A DNA stretch of 64,000 bases from Streptomyces sp. PsTaAH-137 (lineage in GTDB: Bacteria > Actinomycetota > Actinomycetes > Streptomycetales > Streptomycetaceae), in assembly GCF_003259365.1 (NCBI RefSeq), contig NZ_QLLY01000005.1, positions 479,709 to 543,708 of the forward strand, in the 5' to 3' direction. A program made the translations under genes and the position numbers. A model generated the notes under the pieces. It worked only from the letters and a program-made list of their open reading frames with translations. It did not search any database and was not told the DNA's origin. Positions 1 through 9,047 of the stretch are shown here, in pieces. Within the stretch, counting starts at the first letter, position 1. Each line of letters starts with the position of its first letter.

Positions 1-39
1 CCGGACGGTCGCACCCGGCAAGCGAACAGGCGGGCCCGC

Positions 40-852
40 TCACGCGCGGAGCGTCGCGCCGCCGTCGACGTACAGGTCGTGCATCGTGATGTGCCGGGCC
101 CGGTCGGAGGCCAGGAAGGCCACCGCTTCCGCGATGTCGGCGGGGTCGGCGATGCGCCCGAGCGGGATCCCGGTCCGGTGCGCGGAGAGGTCCCCCTCGA
201 TGACGGACCGCCGCGCGGCGTCGACGTCGGCCCCGGACGATTCCCACATGCCGCGCTGCATGTCGGTGAGGGTCGACCCGGGACACACGGTGTTGCAGCG
301 GACGCCCTGCGCGGCGACTTCGAGCCCGAGGCATTTGCTGAACATGACGGTGGCCGCTTTGGAGGCCGCGTAGGCGGCCATGCCCGCCCGGGGCACCCCG
401 GCGGCGTTCGAGGCGACGGTGACGATGCTGCCGCGTCCGCGCGCGGTCATCCGGCGCGCGACCGAGCGGGAGACGTGGAAGACGCCGTGGGTGTTGACCG
501 CGAAGGTGGCGGCCCAGTCGTCGTCGGTGAGGTCGACCGCGGGGGCGCCGCGCAGGATTCCGGCGACGTTGACGGCGATGTCGAGCGGGCCGAGCGTGGC
601 TTCGGCGTCGGCGACGAGGCCTTCGACGGCCGCGGAGTCGGTGACGTCGAGCGCCCGGGCGACGACGCGATCGTCGGCGTACTCCCCCGCGAGCTTAGAG
701 ACGGCGTCGGCGTCCAGGTCGGTGGCGAGGACGCGGGCCCCGCGCCCGGCGAGCGCGGCGACGACGGCCTCGCCGATCCCCCGGCCCGCCCCGGTGACGA
801 GGGCGAGCCGGCCGGCCAGTTCGGCTGTACCGTTGTCGGGGACGGATATCAC
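40..852 (-). CDS. dhbA: 2,3-dihydro-2,3-dihydroxybenzoate dehydrogenase (SDR, DhbA/EntA type)
   Basis: This 270-residue short-chain dehydrogenase would oxidise 2,3-dihydro-2,3-dihydroxybenzoate to 2,3-dihydroxybenzoate, the catechol unit of many siderophores. It shows the Rossmann motif TGAGRGIG near residue 15, NVAG, the SNAAG serine region and the YAASK tyrosine-lysine pair. The CPGSTLTDMQ segment resembles DhbA/EntA rather than general FabG-like enzymes. The GTG start at 852 overlaps the stop of the upstream binding-protein gene as GTGA, so the two are probably translationally coupled. It is the last gene of the esterase, binding protein, dehydrogenase operon visible here; further siderophore genes may lie left of the window. 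The substrate is inferred from motif and context. Confidence 0.82.
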   Translation of the reverse strand: MISVPDNGTAELAGRLALVTGAGRGIGEAVVAALAGRGARVLATDLDADAVSKLAGEYADDRVVARALDVTDSAAVEGLVADAEATLGPLDIAVNVAGILRGAPAVDLTDDDWAATFAVNTHGVFHVSRSVARRMTARGRGSIVTVASNAAGVPRAGMAAYAASKAATVMFSKCLGLEVAAQGVRCNTVCPGSTLTDMQRGMWESSGADVDAARRSVIEGDLSAHRTGIPLGRIADPADIAEAVAFLASDRARHITMHDLYVDGGATLRA

Positions 853-1838
853 TGGGCGAGCGCCTCCTTGACGTCGTCGAGGACGATCTGCGCGGCGAGC
901 GGACCGCCGGCGCTGTTCCAGGCGGAGCCGTCGGTGACGACGACGTGGCCGTCCTTCTCGGCCCCGAGCCTGCTGAAGTTGGTGACCTTGCGGGCCTCGG
1001 CGTAGCCCTTCTCGCCGTCGGCCCTGCTGCCGAGGACGCCGAAGAACAGCCAGTCGCCGTCGATGGTGGAGAGCTTCTCCAGGGAGACCGGCTCGCTGTG
1101 TCCGGTGGAGGCGCCCTGCTGGTCCTTCGGCCGGTCCAGGCCGAGGGCCTTGAGCGTGGAGCCGACGTGGCCCTCGCCCTTGCCGACGACGGACGGGGCG
1201 CCGTCCTGCCAGCGGATGACGGAGACGGACGTGCCCGCGTTGTCGCCGAGCTTCTTCTTGGTGGCAGCGACCTGGGTGTCGAAGTCGGTCAGCCACTTCT
1301 CCGCGTCGGACTTCTTGTTGAGGGCGTCCGCGGTGTCGGTGAACGCCTGCTTCCAGTCCTCGTTGAGCTTGGCGGTGACGACGGTCGGCGCGATCTTCTG
1401 CAGCTTGTCGACGGTCTTCTTCGCGCCGGTCGTCTCGTCGAGCAGGATCAGGTCGGGCTGCAGCGCGGCCAGCTTCTCCATGTCGGCCTCGGCGACGGTG
1501 GCGACGACCTGGGCCGAGGACGCCTTGTCGGCGAGGTAGCTGGAGACGCCCTTCTGGCCGCGGCCCGCGGTGGTGCCGACCGGCGAGACGCCGAGGGCGA
1601 GCGCGGCGTCCGTGGTCGGCTCGCTGAGGGTGACGACCTTCCGCGGGTCGCTGGGCACCTTCACCTTGCGGCCCTGGGCGTCGGTGACCTGCCGGGTCGT
1701 CTCCGAGGCCGCCTTCGCCTTGCCGCCGGCGTCGTCGTCGGAGCTGTCGCTGCCGCAGGCACTGAGGAGCAGGGCTCCGGTGACGGCGGCGGCCGACGGG
1801 AGCAGGACCGCGCGGCGGGTGGATCGGATACGGGACAT
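849..1838 (-). CDS. iron-siderophore ABC transporter substrate-binding lipoprotein
   Basis: This 329-residue protein has a lipoprotein signal peptide with lipobox LLSAC near residue 28, followed by a Ser/Asp-rich linker. The mature part reads as a type III periplasmic binding protein (FepB/FecB-like), for example PRKVVTLSEPTTDAALALGVSPVG near residue 65 and DLILLDE near residue 130. It should capture a ferric siderophore outside the membrane. It lies between the esterase and the dihydroxybenzoate dehydrogenase, which points to a catecholate ligand. An AGGAG ribosome site precedes the ATG at 1838. The partner permeases are probably the divergent genes at 3396-5515. Confidence 0.87.
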   Translation of the reverse strand: MSRIRSTRRAVLLPSAAAVTGALLLSACGSDSSDDDAGGKAKAASETTRQVTDAQGRKVKVPSDPRKVVTLSEPTTDAALALGVSPVGTTAGRGQKGVSSYLADKASSAQVVATVAEADMEKLAALQPDLILLDETTGAKKTVDKLQKIAPTVVTAKLNEDWKQAFTDTADALNKKSDAEKWLTDFDTQVAATKKKLGDNAGTSVSVIRWQDGAPSVVGKGEGHVGSTLKALGLDRPKDQQGASTGHSEPVSLEKLSTIDGDWLFFGVLGSRADGEKGYAEARKVTNFSRLGAEKDGHVVVTDGSAWNSAGGPLAAQIVLDDVKEALAQ

Positions 1839-1908
1839 GACCGTGAAGCTCCTAAGAGGTGAGGGAGTTGAGCGGGTGGTGCGTGGGGGGAGTCAGGGGC
1901 GGCCCGGT

Positions 1909-3282
1909 TCAGGGGGACGCGGGGCCGAGCAGCCGGATCAGCGCGTCGGCGAGGGCGACGTGCCAACAGGCCTGGTCGTGGCCGCCGTTGTACTCGCTGC
2001 GGGTGACCCGGTAGCGGGCCGAGTGCAGGGTGTCGTAGAGGGAGCGGCAGTGGTCGACCATGGCGCCCTCGTGCAGTCCGACGTCGAGATGGACGGTGAT
2101 CGGGCGCGGGGCGGCGGCCGCGTACCGGCCGACGAGCCAGGGCGTGCCGAGGACGGGGGCCCGTACGCCGGGCGGCAGTTCGGGCCGCCACCACAGGGAC
2201 GGCGACTGGGCGACGACGTGCCCGAACCGGTCGGGGCGCAGATAGCCGGCGTGCAGCGCGGCCATGCCGCCGAGGCTCTGTCCGGCGACGACGGTGCGGT
2301 CGGGGTCCTCGGCGGCGAGGGGCCAGCGGCCCGCCGCCCAGGGCAGCAGTTCGTCGGCGAGATACGTCACGAAGGCGTCGCGTGCGCCGAGTTCACGGTT
2401 GCGGGTGTGGCGGTCGACGGCGTCCGGCGCGAGTACGACGAGCGGCGGGACGCGTCCGTCGGCGATGAGCAGATCGAGGGTGCGCTGGAGTCCTTCGCGG
2501 CCGAACCACATGTCGCCGTCGCAGAGGACGAGCGTGGGCAGCGGCGCGACGGCGGAGGCCGCGCCGGGCGGGACGTAGACCCAGACGTCACGGAATCCGC
2601 CGAGTGCGGCGGCGGGTGCGCGATGCCGTTCGACGCGGCCCGCCGGCACGGTGGCGGCACGCTCCGCCGGGGCCCACGCCTCGACGGGCGCCTGCGGCAG
2701 CGCGAAGACCGAGCCGTCCGAGGGGCCCCAACGAGTCGGCTGGGTCCGAGGGTTGAGCGGATCGCCGGCGGCATGGGCGGCCAGGGAACGCAGTCGCTCC
2801 TGGAGGACATCGGGAGCGGCGGGCGGCTCCTTGGCCGAGACGTCGGCGGCGATCCGGTACGAGCCGCGGTGGTCGGCGCGCAGCCGCAGCCCGAGGTGCC
2901 AGACGTCGGTCCCGGGTATCCGCTCCAGGAGCGAACCCGCCAGGTGCTCGCGGTCGACGAGCCGGTTCGCCATGAGCAGCACCTGCCGGGTGGCGCGGTG
3001 GCCGCGCCACAGGAAGGTGACCACGCGGTGGTCGGGCTCGCCGTCGATCTCCTCGACGAGCGGGGTGCCGTTCCGCGCCGCCTCCTGCCAGAACTCCTCG
3101 ACGAGCGCCGCCCTGCGGGCCGGGTCGGCCTCGGCCACGCCCGCCGCGAGGCGCGCGATCCGCGGCCCGATGACGCGGACCGGCCGGTGGTCCGGCAGGG
3201 CGGCGGGCCGGGCCATGGACTCGGTCTCGGCATCGGACTCGGACTCGGACTCGGGCTCGGTTCCGGCGACCTGGACGCGCAT
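1909..3282 (-). CDS. fes: enterochelin (ferric-catecholate siderophore) esterase family protein
   Basis: This 457-residue cytoplasmic hydrolase has an N-terminal domain with FLWRGHRATRQV and a C-terminal esterase-D-like alpha/beta-hydrolase domain. It shows VYVPPG, the nucleophile elbow GQSLGGMAA and a late GGHDQACW histidine. The family hydrolyses iron-loaded catechol siderophores after import to release iron. The start at 3282 is preferred because an AAGGGGA ribosome site precedes it; an upstream in-frame start at 3351 has none. The segment after the start is rich in Glu-Ser repeats (residues 8-16), probably disordered. It is first in the leftward operon under the iron box at 3368-3386. Confidence 0.85.
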   Translation of the reverse strand: MRVQVAGTEPESESESDAETESMARPAALPDHRPVRVIGPRIARLAAGVAEADPARRAALVEEFWQEAARNGTPLVEEIDGEPDHRVVTFLWRGHRATRQVLLMANRLVDREHLAGSLLERIPGTDVWHLGLRLRADHRGSYRIAADVSAKEPPAAPDVLQERLRSLAAHAAGDPLNPRTQPTRWGPSDGSVFALPQAPVEAWAPAERAATVPAGRVERHRAPAAALGGFRDVWVYVPPGAASAVAPLPTLVLCDGDMWFGREGLQRTLDLLIADGRVPPLVVLAPDAVDRHTRNRELGARDAFVTYLADELLPWAAGRWPLAAEDPDRTVVAGQSLGGMAALHAGYLRPDRFGHVVAQSPSLWWRPELPPGVRAPVLGTPWLVGRYAAAAPRPITVHLDVGLHEGAMVDHCRSLYDTLHSARYRVTRSEYNGGHDQACWHVALADALIRLLGPASP

Positions 3283-3367
3283 GTCTCCCCTTCCCGTCGA
3301 GCGCCTCGAAGGCGTTTCCGGGCACCTCGCGGCGACCGGGCTTTTCGTCAACGTAATTGTTAGCAGA

Positions 3368-3386
3368 TGAGGTAAGGCTAGCCTAA
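3368..3386. promoter_or_regulatory. IdeR/DmdR iron box in the divergent siderophore promoter region
   Basis: The 19-bp sequence TGAGGTAAGGCTAGCCTAA matches the actinobacterial iron-box consensus TWAGGTWAGSCTWACCTWA at 17 of 19 positions by eye. It lies between the leftward esterase start at 3282 and the rightward permease start at 3396. One iron-dependent repressor of the IdeR/DmdR1 family could therefore shut off both operons when iron is plentiful. Confidence 0.85.
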
Positions 3387-3395
3387 GCTAACCAC

Positions 3396-4445
3396 ATGCC
3401 CACTGGTACTCGCCTCCACCCCGGAGGAACACAGCGACTCCCGGCCACCGGCCGCGCACGCCCCCCACTGGCCGCCGGACTCGCGCTCGGTCTGGCGCTG
3501 CTGGCAGGGGCGGTGGCCCTGTCCCTGTCGGTGGGCACCGAGCACATCCCGCCGGGCGACGTCTGGTCGGCGCTGTTCTCGCCGTCCGGGTCCAAGGACG
3601 ACAACATCGTCCGGGAGCTGCGGCTGCCGCGGACGCTCATCGGGGTCGCGGTCGGCGCGGCGCTGGGTCTCGCGGGCGGCGTGATGCAGACGCTGACCCG
3701 CAATCCGCTGGCCGACCCGGGGCTGCTCGGGGTGAACGCGGGCGCGTCGGCCGCCGTCGTCACCGCGATCGGCGTGCTCGGGATCACCTCGTTCACGGGC
3801 TACCTGTGGTTCGCGCTGGCCGGCGCGGCGGTGGCCGCCACGGCGGTGAACGCCCTGGGCGGCGCCCGCTCGGCTACCCCGGTACGGCTCGCGCTCGCCG
3901 GGACGGCCGTGAACGCGGCCCTGTTCGGCTACGTCAACGGCCTCCAGCAGTGGGATCTCAGCACCCTCGACTCGATGCGCCACTGGTCGGTCGGCACGCT
4001 CGCCAAGCGGGACCCGGACCTCCTGGTCACCGTCCTGCCGCTGCTGGCCGCGGGCGCGCTGCTGACGTTCGCGCTGGCCCGGCCGCTCGGCGCGCTCGCG
4101 CTCGGCGAGGACCACGCCCGCGCGCTCGGCACCTCGATCCGCCGCACCCGGATCCTGTCGATCGTCGCGATCACGCTGCTGTGCGGCGCCGCGACCGCCG
4201 TGTGCGGGCCGATCGGCTTCATCGGCCTGATGATCCCGCACGCCGTCCGCGCGTTCAGCGGCCCCGACCCGCGCCGGATGCTGCCGTACTGCGCCCTGTT
4301 CGCCCCGGCGCTGCTGCTCGTCTCGGACGTCGTCGGCCGGGTCGTCGTGTCCCCGTCCGAGATCGAGGTGGACATCGTCACGTCGTTCCTCGGCGGCCTG
4401 CTCTTCATCCATCTCGTCCGGCAGCGGAAGGTGGCCCAGCTGTGA
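3396..4445 (+). CDS. iron-siderophore ABC transporter permease (FecCD family), first subunit
   Basis: This 349-residue polytopic membrane protein carries FecCD/BtuC family signatures: LRLPRTL near residue 75, GGVMQTLTRNPLADPGLLGVN near residue 95 and GPIGFIGLMIPHAVR near residue 275. It would form half of the channel that moves ferric siderophore into the cell. The ATG at 3396 begins only nine bases after the iron box and has no ribosome site, so the transcript may be leaderless. Its stop overlaps the GTG of the second permease, indicating coupled translation. No ABC ATPase follows. Confidence 0.9.
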   Translation: MPTGTRLHPGGTQRLPATGRARPPLAAGLALGLALLAGAVALSLSVGTEHIPPGDVWSALFSPSGSKDDNIVRELRLPRTLIGVAVGAALGLAGGVMQTLTRNPLADPGLLGVNAGASAAVVTAIGVLGITSFTGYLWFALAGAAVAATAVNALGGARSATPVRLALAGTAVNAALFGYVNGLQQWDLSTLDSMRHWSVGTLAKRDPDLLVTVLPLLAAGALLTFALARPLGALALGEDHARALGTSIRRTRILSIVAITLLCGAATAVCGPIGFIGLMIPHAVRAFSGPDPRRMLPYCALFAPALLLVSDVVGRVVVSPSEIEVDIVTSFLGGLLFIHLVRQRKVAQL

Positions 4446-5515
4446 CCCGGGTACTGCCCGAACGCCCGCGGGTGCGGGCCGAGTTGCGCAGGGGCCGGCT
4501 CCGGGCCGGCCGGTTCTCGCTGCGGTTCGATCCGCGGGCCGTCCTCGTCTGTCTGGCGATGCTGGTGCTCGGCGCGGTGGTGACGGTGCTCTCGGTCGGC
4601 ACGGGCTCGTACGCGCTCTCGCCGCCGGAGGTGCTGCGCACGTTCGCCGGGAACGGGCCGCCCGGCGCCGAGTTCATCGTCCTCGACCTGCGCCTGCCCC
4701 GGGTGCTGGTGGCGCTGCTCGTCGGGTTCGGGATGGGTATGGCGGGCGCGGTGTTCCAGTCGCTGACCCGCAATCCGCTGGGCAGCCCGGACATCATCGG
4801 GTTCGGCAACGGCGCGTCGGCGGGCGCGCTCGTCGCGATCATCTTCCTGAACGCGGGGGCGCCGCAGACGGCGCTCGGCGCCGTCGTCGGCGGCTTCGCG
4901 ACCGCCGCCGCCGTGTATGTCCTCGCCTGGCGGCGCGGTGTGCACGGCTACCGGCTCGTGCTCGTCGGCATCGGCGCGTCCGCGGTGCTCGGCGCGGCGA
5001 CCAGCTTCCTGTACGTGCGGGCCGACATCGGCAAGGCGGCGCAGGCCGCGAGCTGGATGATCGGCTCGCTCAACGACCGGGGCTGGCCGGAGGTCCGGAT
5101 CGCCGGGCTCGGCCTCGTCGCCCTGGTCCCGCTGGTCCTGGTGTACGCGCGTCGGCTGTCGGTCCTCGAAATGGGCGACGACACCGCCGGCGCGCTCGGG
5201 GTGCGGCCCGAGCGCAGCCGGCTGGTGCTGCTGTGCGCGGGCACGGGCCTGACCGCGATGGCGGTGGCCGCCGCGGGCCCGATCCCGTTCGTGGCGATGG
5301 CCGCGCCGCAGCTGGCCCGCCGGGTGACCCGCGCGGCGGGCCCGAACGTGCTGCCCGCCGCCTGGCTCGGCGCTCTGCTGGTGGCAGGTGCGGATCTGCT
5401 CACGCAGCGGGTGACGGGCTCGGCGCTGATGCCCGTGGGCGTCGTGACCGGGGTCGGCGGCGGCCTGTATCTGGCGTGGCTGCTGCTGAAGGAGCGCCGG
5501 GCGCAGCACCTGTGA
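4442..5515 (+). CDS. iron-siderophore ABC transporter permease (FecCD family), second subunit
   Basis: This 357-residue FecCD permease is the partner of the preceding gene. It has LRLPRVLVALLVG near residue 80, GAVFQSLTRNPLGSPDIIGF near residue 100, GPIPFVAMAAPQLARR near residue 280 and about nine or ten hydrophobic segments. The GTG at 4442 overlaps the upstream TGA as GTGA. Two different permeases form the heterodimeric channel typical of catecholate and hydroxamate importers. The next gene is convergent, so the required ATPase must be encoded elsewhere or shared with another siderophore system. Confidence 0.9.
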   Translation: MTRVLPERPRVRAELRRGRLRAGRFSLRFDPRAVLVCLAMLVLGAVVTVLSVGTGSYALSPPEVLRTFAGNGPPGAEFIVLDLRLPRVLVALLVGFGMGMAGAVFQSLTRNPLGSPDIIGFGNGASAGALVAIIFLNAGAPQTALGAVVGGFATAAAVYVLAWRRGVHGYRLVLVGIGASAVLGAATSFLYVRADIGKAAQAASWMIGSLNDRGWPEVRIAGLGLVALVPLVLVYARRLSVLEMGDDTAGALGVRPERSRLVLLCAGTGLTAMAVAAAGPIPFVAMAAPQLARRVTRAAGPNVLPAAWLGALLVAGADLLTQRVTGSALMPVGVVTGVGGGLYLAWLLLKERRAQHL

Positions 5516-5552
5516 CGCGGGGGACGCCGGTCCTCGTCCCCCGCGCCGGGGC

Positions 5553-7610
5553 TCAGCCGACCGGACGGCGCAGGACCGCGACCTCGCGGGGCGGCAGCAC
5601 GATCCCGGAGTCCGTGAGCGCGGGACCGGCCAGCACCTCGCCGGTCGTGCCGGGCACGGTCACCGGCGCGTCGGTCCGGTTGACCAGGAACACGTACCGG
5701 TGCGTCGCGTCCCGCCGGACGACGTGCTCCACCGCTCCCCTTGCCTCCTCGGGGAGTTCGCTGCTCACTCCGGCGGGTCCGAGCAGCACGGGGAGCAGGG
5801 CGGCCAGGCCCTCGACGCCGAGGCGGGTGGAGACGTACGCGGCCGAGCCCGCGCCCGTCGTGCGGCGGGTGACGGCCGGGCGGGAGGCGTAGGAGCCGGT
5901 GCGGTAGCGGGCCAGGACCTCGACGTCCGGTCCTTCGACGCCGATCCGGTCGGTCCACAGGCTGCCGGTCGCCGCGTGCAGCGGGCCGTCGAGGCCGACG
6001 GTGTCGCCGTCGAGCAGCGGCCCGAACTCCTCGATGCGGATGCCGAGCAGCTCGCGCAGGGCGCCCGGGTAGCCGCCGAGGTGAACGTGGTCGTTCTCGT
6101 CGACGATCGCGGAGAAGTAGGTGGTCACGAGGTGGCCGCCGTTCTCGGCGTACCGGGTGAGCTCCTTGGCGAGCGGCTGCGGGACGACGTGGAGTACGGG
6201 CGCGACGACGACGTCGTAGCCGGACAGGTCGGTGCCGTGCGCGGGCACGATGTCGGCGCGGACGCCGAGACGGAACAGCGCCGTGTACCAGTCCAGGGCC
6301 TCGCGGTGGTAGTCGAGGCGGGAGGTGGGGTGGGAGTCCAGCTCACCGGCCCACCACGAGTCCCAGTCGAACAGGACGGCCACGCGGGCGGGTTCGCGCT
6401 CGCTGCCCGCGATCGGCGCGAGCCGTTCCAGGGTGCGGCCGAGGGCGACGACGGACCGGAAGAGCTCGCTGTCCTCCCCCGCATGGGGCACCATCGCCGA
6501 GTGGTACTTCTCGGCGCCCGCCCGGGACTGGCGCCACTGGAAGAAGCAGACGGCGTCCGCGCCGTGCGCCACGTGCAGCAGCGAGTCGCGGGCCAACTCA
6601 CCGGGTTGCTTCGGCAGGTTGACGGGCTGCCAGTTGACTGCGCTGGTGGAGTGCTCCATCAGGAACCAGGGGCGGTGCCCCGAGATGCCGCTCGTCAGGC
6701 TGGCCGAGAAGGACAGTTCGTCGCGGTCCCGCGGGCCGGGAATGACGTAGTGGTCGTTGGCGACGAAGTCCACCTCGTCCGCCCAGTCCGCGTAGTCCAT
6801 GCCCTTGGTGCCGCCCATGACCATGAAGTTCGTGGTGACGGGGACGTCGGGGGTGAGCTCGCGCAGCACCTCGCGCTCGGCGCGCAGATGGTCCTTGAGG
6901 GCGTCCGAGGAGAACCGCTTGAAGTCGAGCTGCTGGGTGGGGTTGGGGTGCGAGGCCGCGAGGCGCGGCGGCAGGATCTGCTCCCAGTCGCTGTAGCGCT
7001 GGGACCAGAAGGCCGTTCCCCAGGCGTCGTTGAGGGCGTCCAGGGTGGTGTGGCGGCGGCGCAGCCAGGCGCGGAAGGCGCGGGCCGCGTCGTCGGAGTA
7101 GTCGTAGACGTTGTGGCAGCCCAGCTCGTTGTTGACGTGCCAGGCGACGAGGGCCGGGTGGTCGGCGTACCGGGTGGCGATCTCCCGTACCAGGCGCAGC
7201 GCGTGCTCGCGGAAGACGGGCGAGGTGGGCCGCCAGTGCTGGCGGGCGCCCGGCCACAGGGTCTCGCCGGTCGCGGTGACCGGCAGGATCTCCGGGTGGG
7301 CGGTGGTCAGCCACGGCGGCGGCGACGCGGTGGCCGTGGCCAGGTCGACGCCGACGCCGTGCGCGTGCAGCAGGTCCATGATCTCGTCCAGCCAGCCGAA
7401 GTCCCAGGTGTCGGCGGTGGGCTGGAGCCTGGCCCAGGAGAAGATCGCCAGCGAGACGACGTTCACCCCGGCCTCGCGCATCAGCCGGACGTCCTCCTCC
7501 CACACCTCCCGCGGCCACTGCTCGGGGTTGTAGTCGGCGCCGTAGCCGAGGCGGCGGGTGCCGTCGGAGCCCTTCGCGTACGGGAAGCGGGAGGGAGTGG
7601 GGGCGGTCAT
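5553..7610 (-). CDS. beta-galactosidase, glycoside hydrolase family 42
   Basis: This 685-residue enzyme has the GH42 architecture. An N-terminal TIM barrel begins at GYGADYNPEQWP near residue 22; the expected acid/base glutamate is in NNELG (E162) and the nucleophile in FLMEHS (E319). A trimerisation-like domain and a small C-terminal beta domain follow. It has no signal peptide, so it should hydrolyse imported beta-galactosides in the cytoplasm. The ATG at 7610 has a GGAAGGA ribosome site. It is last in the operon of two permeases, binding protein and hydrolase under the LacI-type regulator at 11130. The exact natural sugar is not shown by the sequence. Confidence 0.92.
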   Translation of the reverse strand: MTAPTPSRFPYAKGSDGTRRLGYGADYNPEQWPREVWEEDVRLMREAGVNVVSLAIFSWARLQPTADTWDFGWLDEIMDLLHAHGVGVDLATATASPPPWLTTAHPEILPVTATGETLWPGARQHWRPTSPVFREHALRLVREIATRYADHPALVAWHVNNELGCHNVYDYSDDAARAFRAWLRRRHTTLDALNDAWGTAFWSQRYSDWEQILPPRLAASHPNPTQQLDFKRFSSDALKDHLRAEREVLRELTPDVPVTTNFMVMGGTKGMDYADWADEVDFVANDHYVIPGPRDRDELSFSASLTSGISGHRPWFLMEHSTSAVNWQPVNLPKQPGELARDSLLHVAHGADAVCFFQWRQSRAGAEKYHSAMVPHAGEDSELFRSVVALGRTLERLAPIAGSEREPARVAVLFDWDSWWAGELDSHPTSRLDYHREALDWYTALFRLGVRADIVPAHGTDLSGYDVVVAPVLHVVPQPLAKELTRYAENGGHLVTTYFSAIVDENDHVHLGGYPGALRELLGIRIEEFGPLLDGDTVGLDGPLHAATGSLWTDRIGVEGPDVEVLARYRTGSYASRPAVTRRTTGAGSAAYVSTRLGVEGLAALLPVLLGPAGVSSELPEEARGAVEHVVRRDATHRYVFLVNRTDAPVTVPGTTGEVLAGPALTDSGIVLPPREVAVLRRPVG

Positions 7611-7654
7611 GGGATCCTTCCGGTGCTGCGGGGTGAACTGGCTAACGCTGGTGC

Positions 7655-8992
7655 CTACTTGACGGTGAAGCCCTGCTCCTTGCCGTACTTGACCGATGCG
7701 TCCTGCCACGACTTCAGACCGGCGGAGAGCTTGGTGCCGGAGACGTAGGCCTTGCCGACGGTGTCGTTGAAGATCGAGTTCGCGTAGACCTGGTACGGCA
7801 GGTAGGACCAGCCGGACGGGACGTTCTTGGCCGACTCGGCGAAGATCTTGTTGGCCTGCTGGCCGCCGAAGTAGTCGAACTTCGCGTCCTGGAACTCCGT
7901 CGAGTTCAGGTCCTTCACGGTCGCCGGGAAGGCGCCCTCGTCGATGCGGGTCTGCACCCCGGCGCCGGCGGCGATGTACTTCGTGAAGGCGTAGGCGAGC
8001 GCCTTGTTGTCGTGCTTGCCGAGGTCGGGCACGGCCAGCGAGCTGCCGCCGTTCTCCGCGCTGGCGTGCTCGCCCGCGGTCCACTGCGGCAGCGCGGCCA
8101 CCCGCCAGTCGCCGGAGGCCTGCTTCACGCCGGTGACGAAGTTGTTGGGCATCCAGGCACCGGTGGGCAGGGTGGCGATGGTGCCGTCGCCGAGGCCCTT
8201 GTACCAGTCGTCGGTCCAGCCGGTGACCGGTGCGACGAGCTTCTCGTCGATGAGCTTCTGCCACACCTCGGTGTACTTGGCGGCGGCCGCGTCGGTGAAG
8301 TCGATGCCGACGTTCGTGCCGTCGACCGTGTACGGGTGCGAACCCGCCTGCCACAGCAGGCTGGTGGTCATCCCGGCGTCGCCGACGTCGCTGGTGATGT
8401 ACATCTTCGGGTTGGCCTTGTGCAGCTTGCGGGCGGCCTCCAGGTACTCGTCCCAGGTCGTCGGGACGGAGATCTTGTACTTGTCGAAGACCTTCTTGTT
8501 GTAGAAGAGAGCCATGGGGCCCGAGTCCATGGGCAGACCCCAGACGCTGTCGCCGTCCGCCACCGAGTTCCACGGGCCCGTGGAGTAGTCGGCCTTGAGC
8601 TTGCCCGCGCCGTAGGCGCCGAGGTCGGTGAGTCCCTTGGTCAGGGAGTACTGGCCGATCGCGTAGTACTCGACCTGCGCGACGTCGGGAACGCCCTTCT
8701 TCGCGGAGATCGCGTTCGACAGGGCCTTGTACTGGTCGTTGCCCGTGCCCGCGTTGACCACCTCGACGTGGACCTTCGGGTACTTCTTCTCGAACTCGGC
8801 GGCGACGCTCTTCACCGTGGAGTCCCAGGCCCAGACGGTGAGTGTGCCGCCCTTCTTGAGGGCCGCCTGGAGGTCGGAGGCGCCGACCTTCTTGTCGCCG
8901 GAGTCGTCGGAGCCGCCGCAGGCGGTCGCCCCGAGGGCGAGGGCGCAGACGAGACCTATGCCGCGCAGCAGGCGGCGGGTGTGCTTGGGCAT
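7655..8992 (-). CDS. sugar ABC transporter substrate-binding lipoprotein
   Basis: This 445-residue lipoprotein has lipobox ATAC near residue 25 followed by GGSDDSGD. The mature protein is a family 1 (MalE-like) binding protein: GTLTVWAWDSTVKSVAAEFEKKYP near residue 50, DVAQVEYYAIGQY near residue 105 and GLPMDSGPMALFYNKKVFDKY near residue 150. It would deliver a galactoside or oligosaccharide to the two permeases encoded upstream. It sits between those permeases and the GH42 gene, which supports a beta-galactoside ligand. No MsiK-type ATPase is present, as is usual for Streptomyces sugar importers that share one ATPase. Confidence 0.92.
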   Translation of the reverse strand: MPKHTRRLLRGIGLVCALALGATACGGSDDSGDKKVGASDLQAALKKGGTLTVWAWDSTVKSVAAEFEKKYPKVHVEVVNAGTGNDQYKALSNAISAKKGVPDVAQVEYYAIGQYSLTKGLTDLGAYGAGKLKADYSTGPWNSVADGDSVWGLPMDSGPMALFYNKKVFDKYKISVPTTWDEYLEAARKLHKANPKMYITSDVGDAGMTTSLLWQAGSHPYTVDGTNVGIDFTDAAAAKYTEVWQKLIDEKLVAPVTGWTDDWYKGLGDGTIATLPTGAWMPNNFVTGVKQASGDWRVAALPQWTAGEHASAENGGSSLAVPDLGKHDNKALAYAFTKYIAAGAGVQTRIDEGAFPATVKDLNSTEFQDAKFDYFGGQQANKIFAESAKNVPSGWSYLPYQVYANSIFNDTVGKAYVSGTKLSAGLKSWQDASVKYGKEQGFTVK

Positions 8993-9047
8993 GACGGATC
9001 TTCCACTTCGTCGTGGTTCTACAGAGGGTTGTCACGCAGCCGCCGGG

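Noticed and set aside
853..1296. Upstream in-frame extension of the dihydroxybenzoate dehydrogenase
   Set aside because: The extension is Arg/Gly-rich antisense-like sequence within the binding-protein gene; the GTG at 852 overlapping the upstream stop is the natural start.
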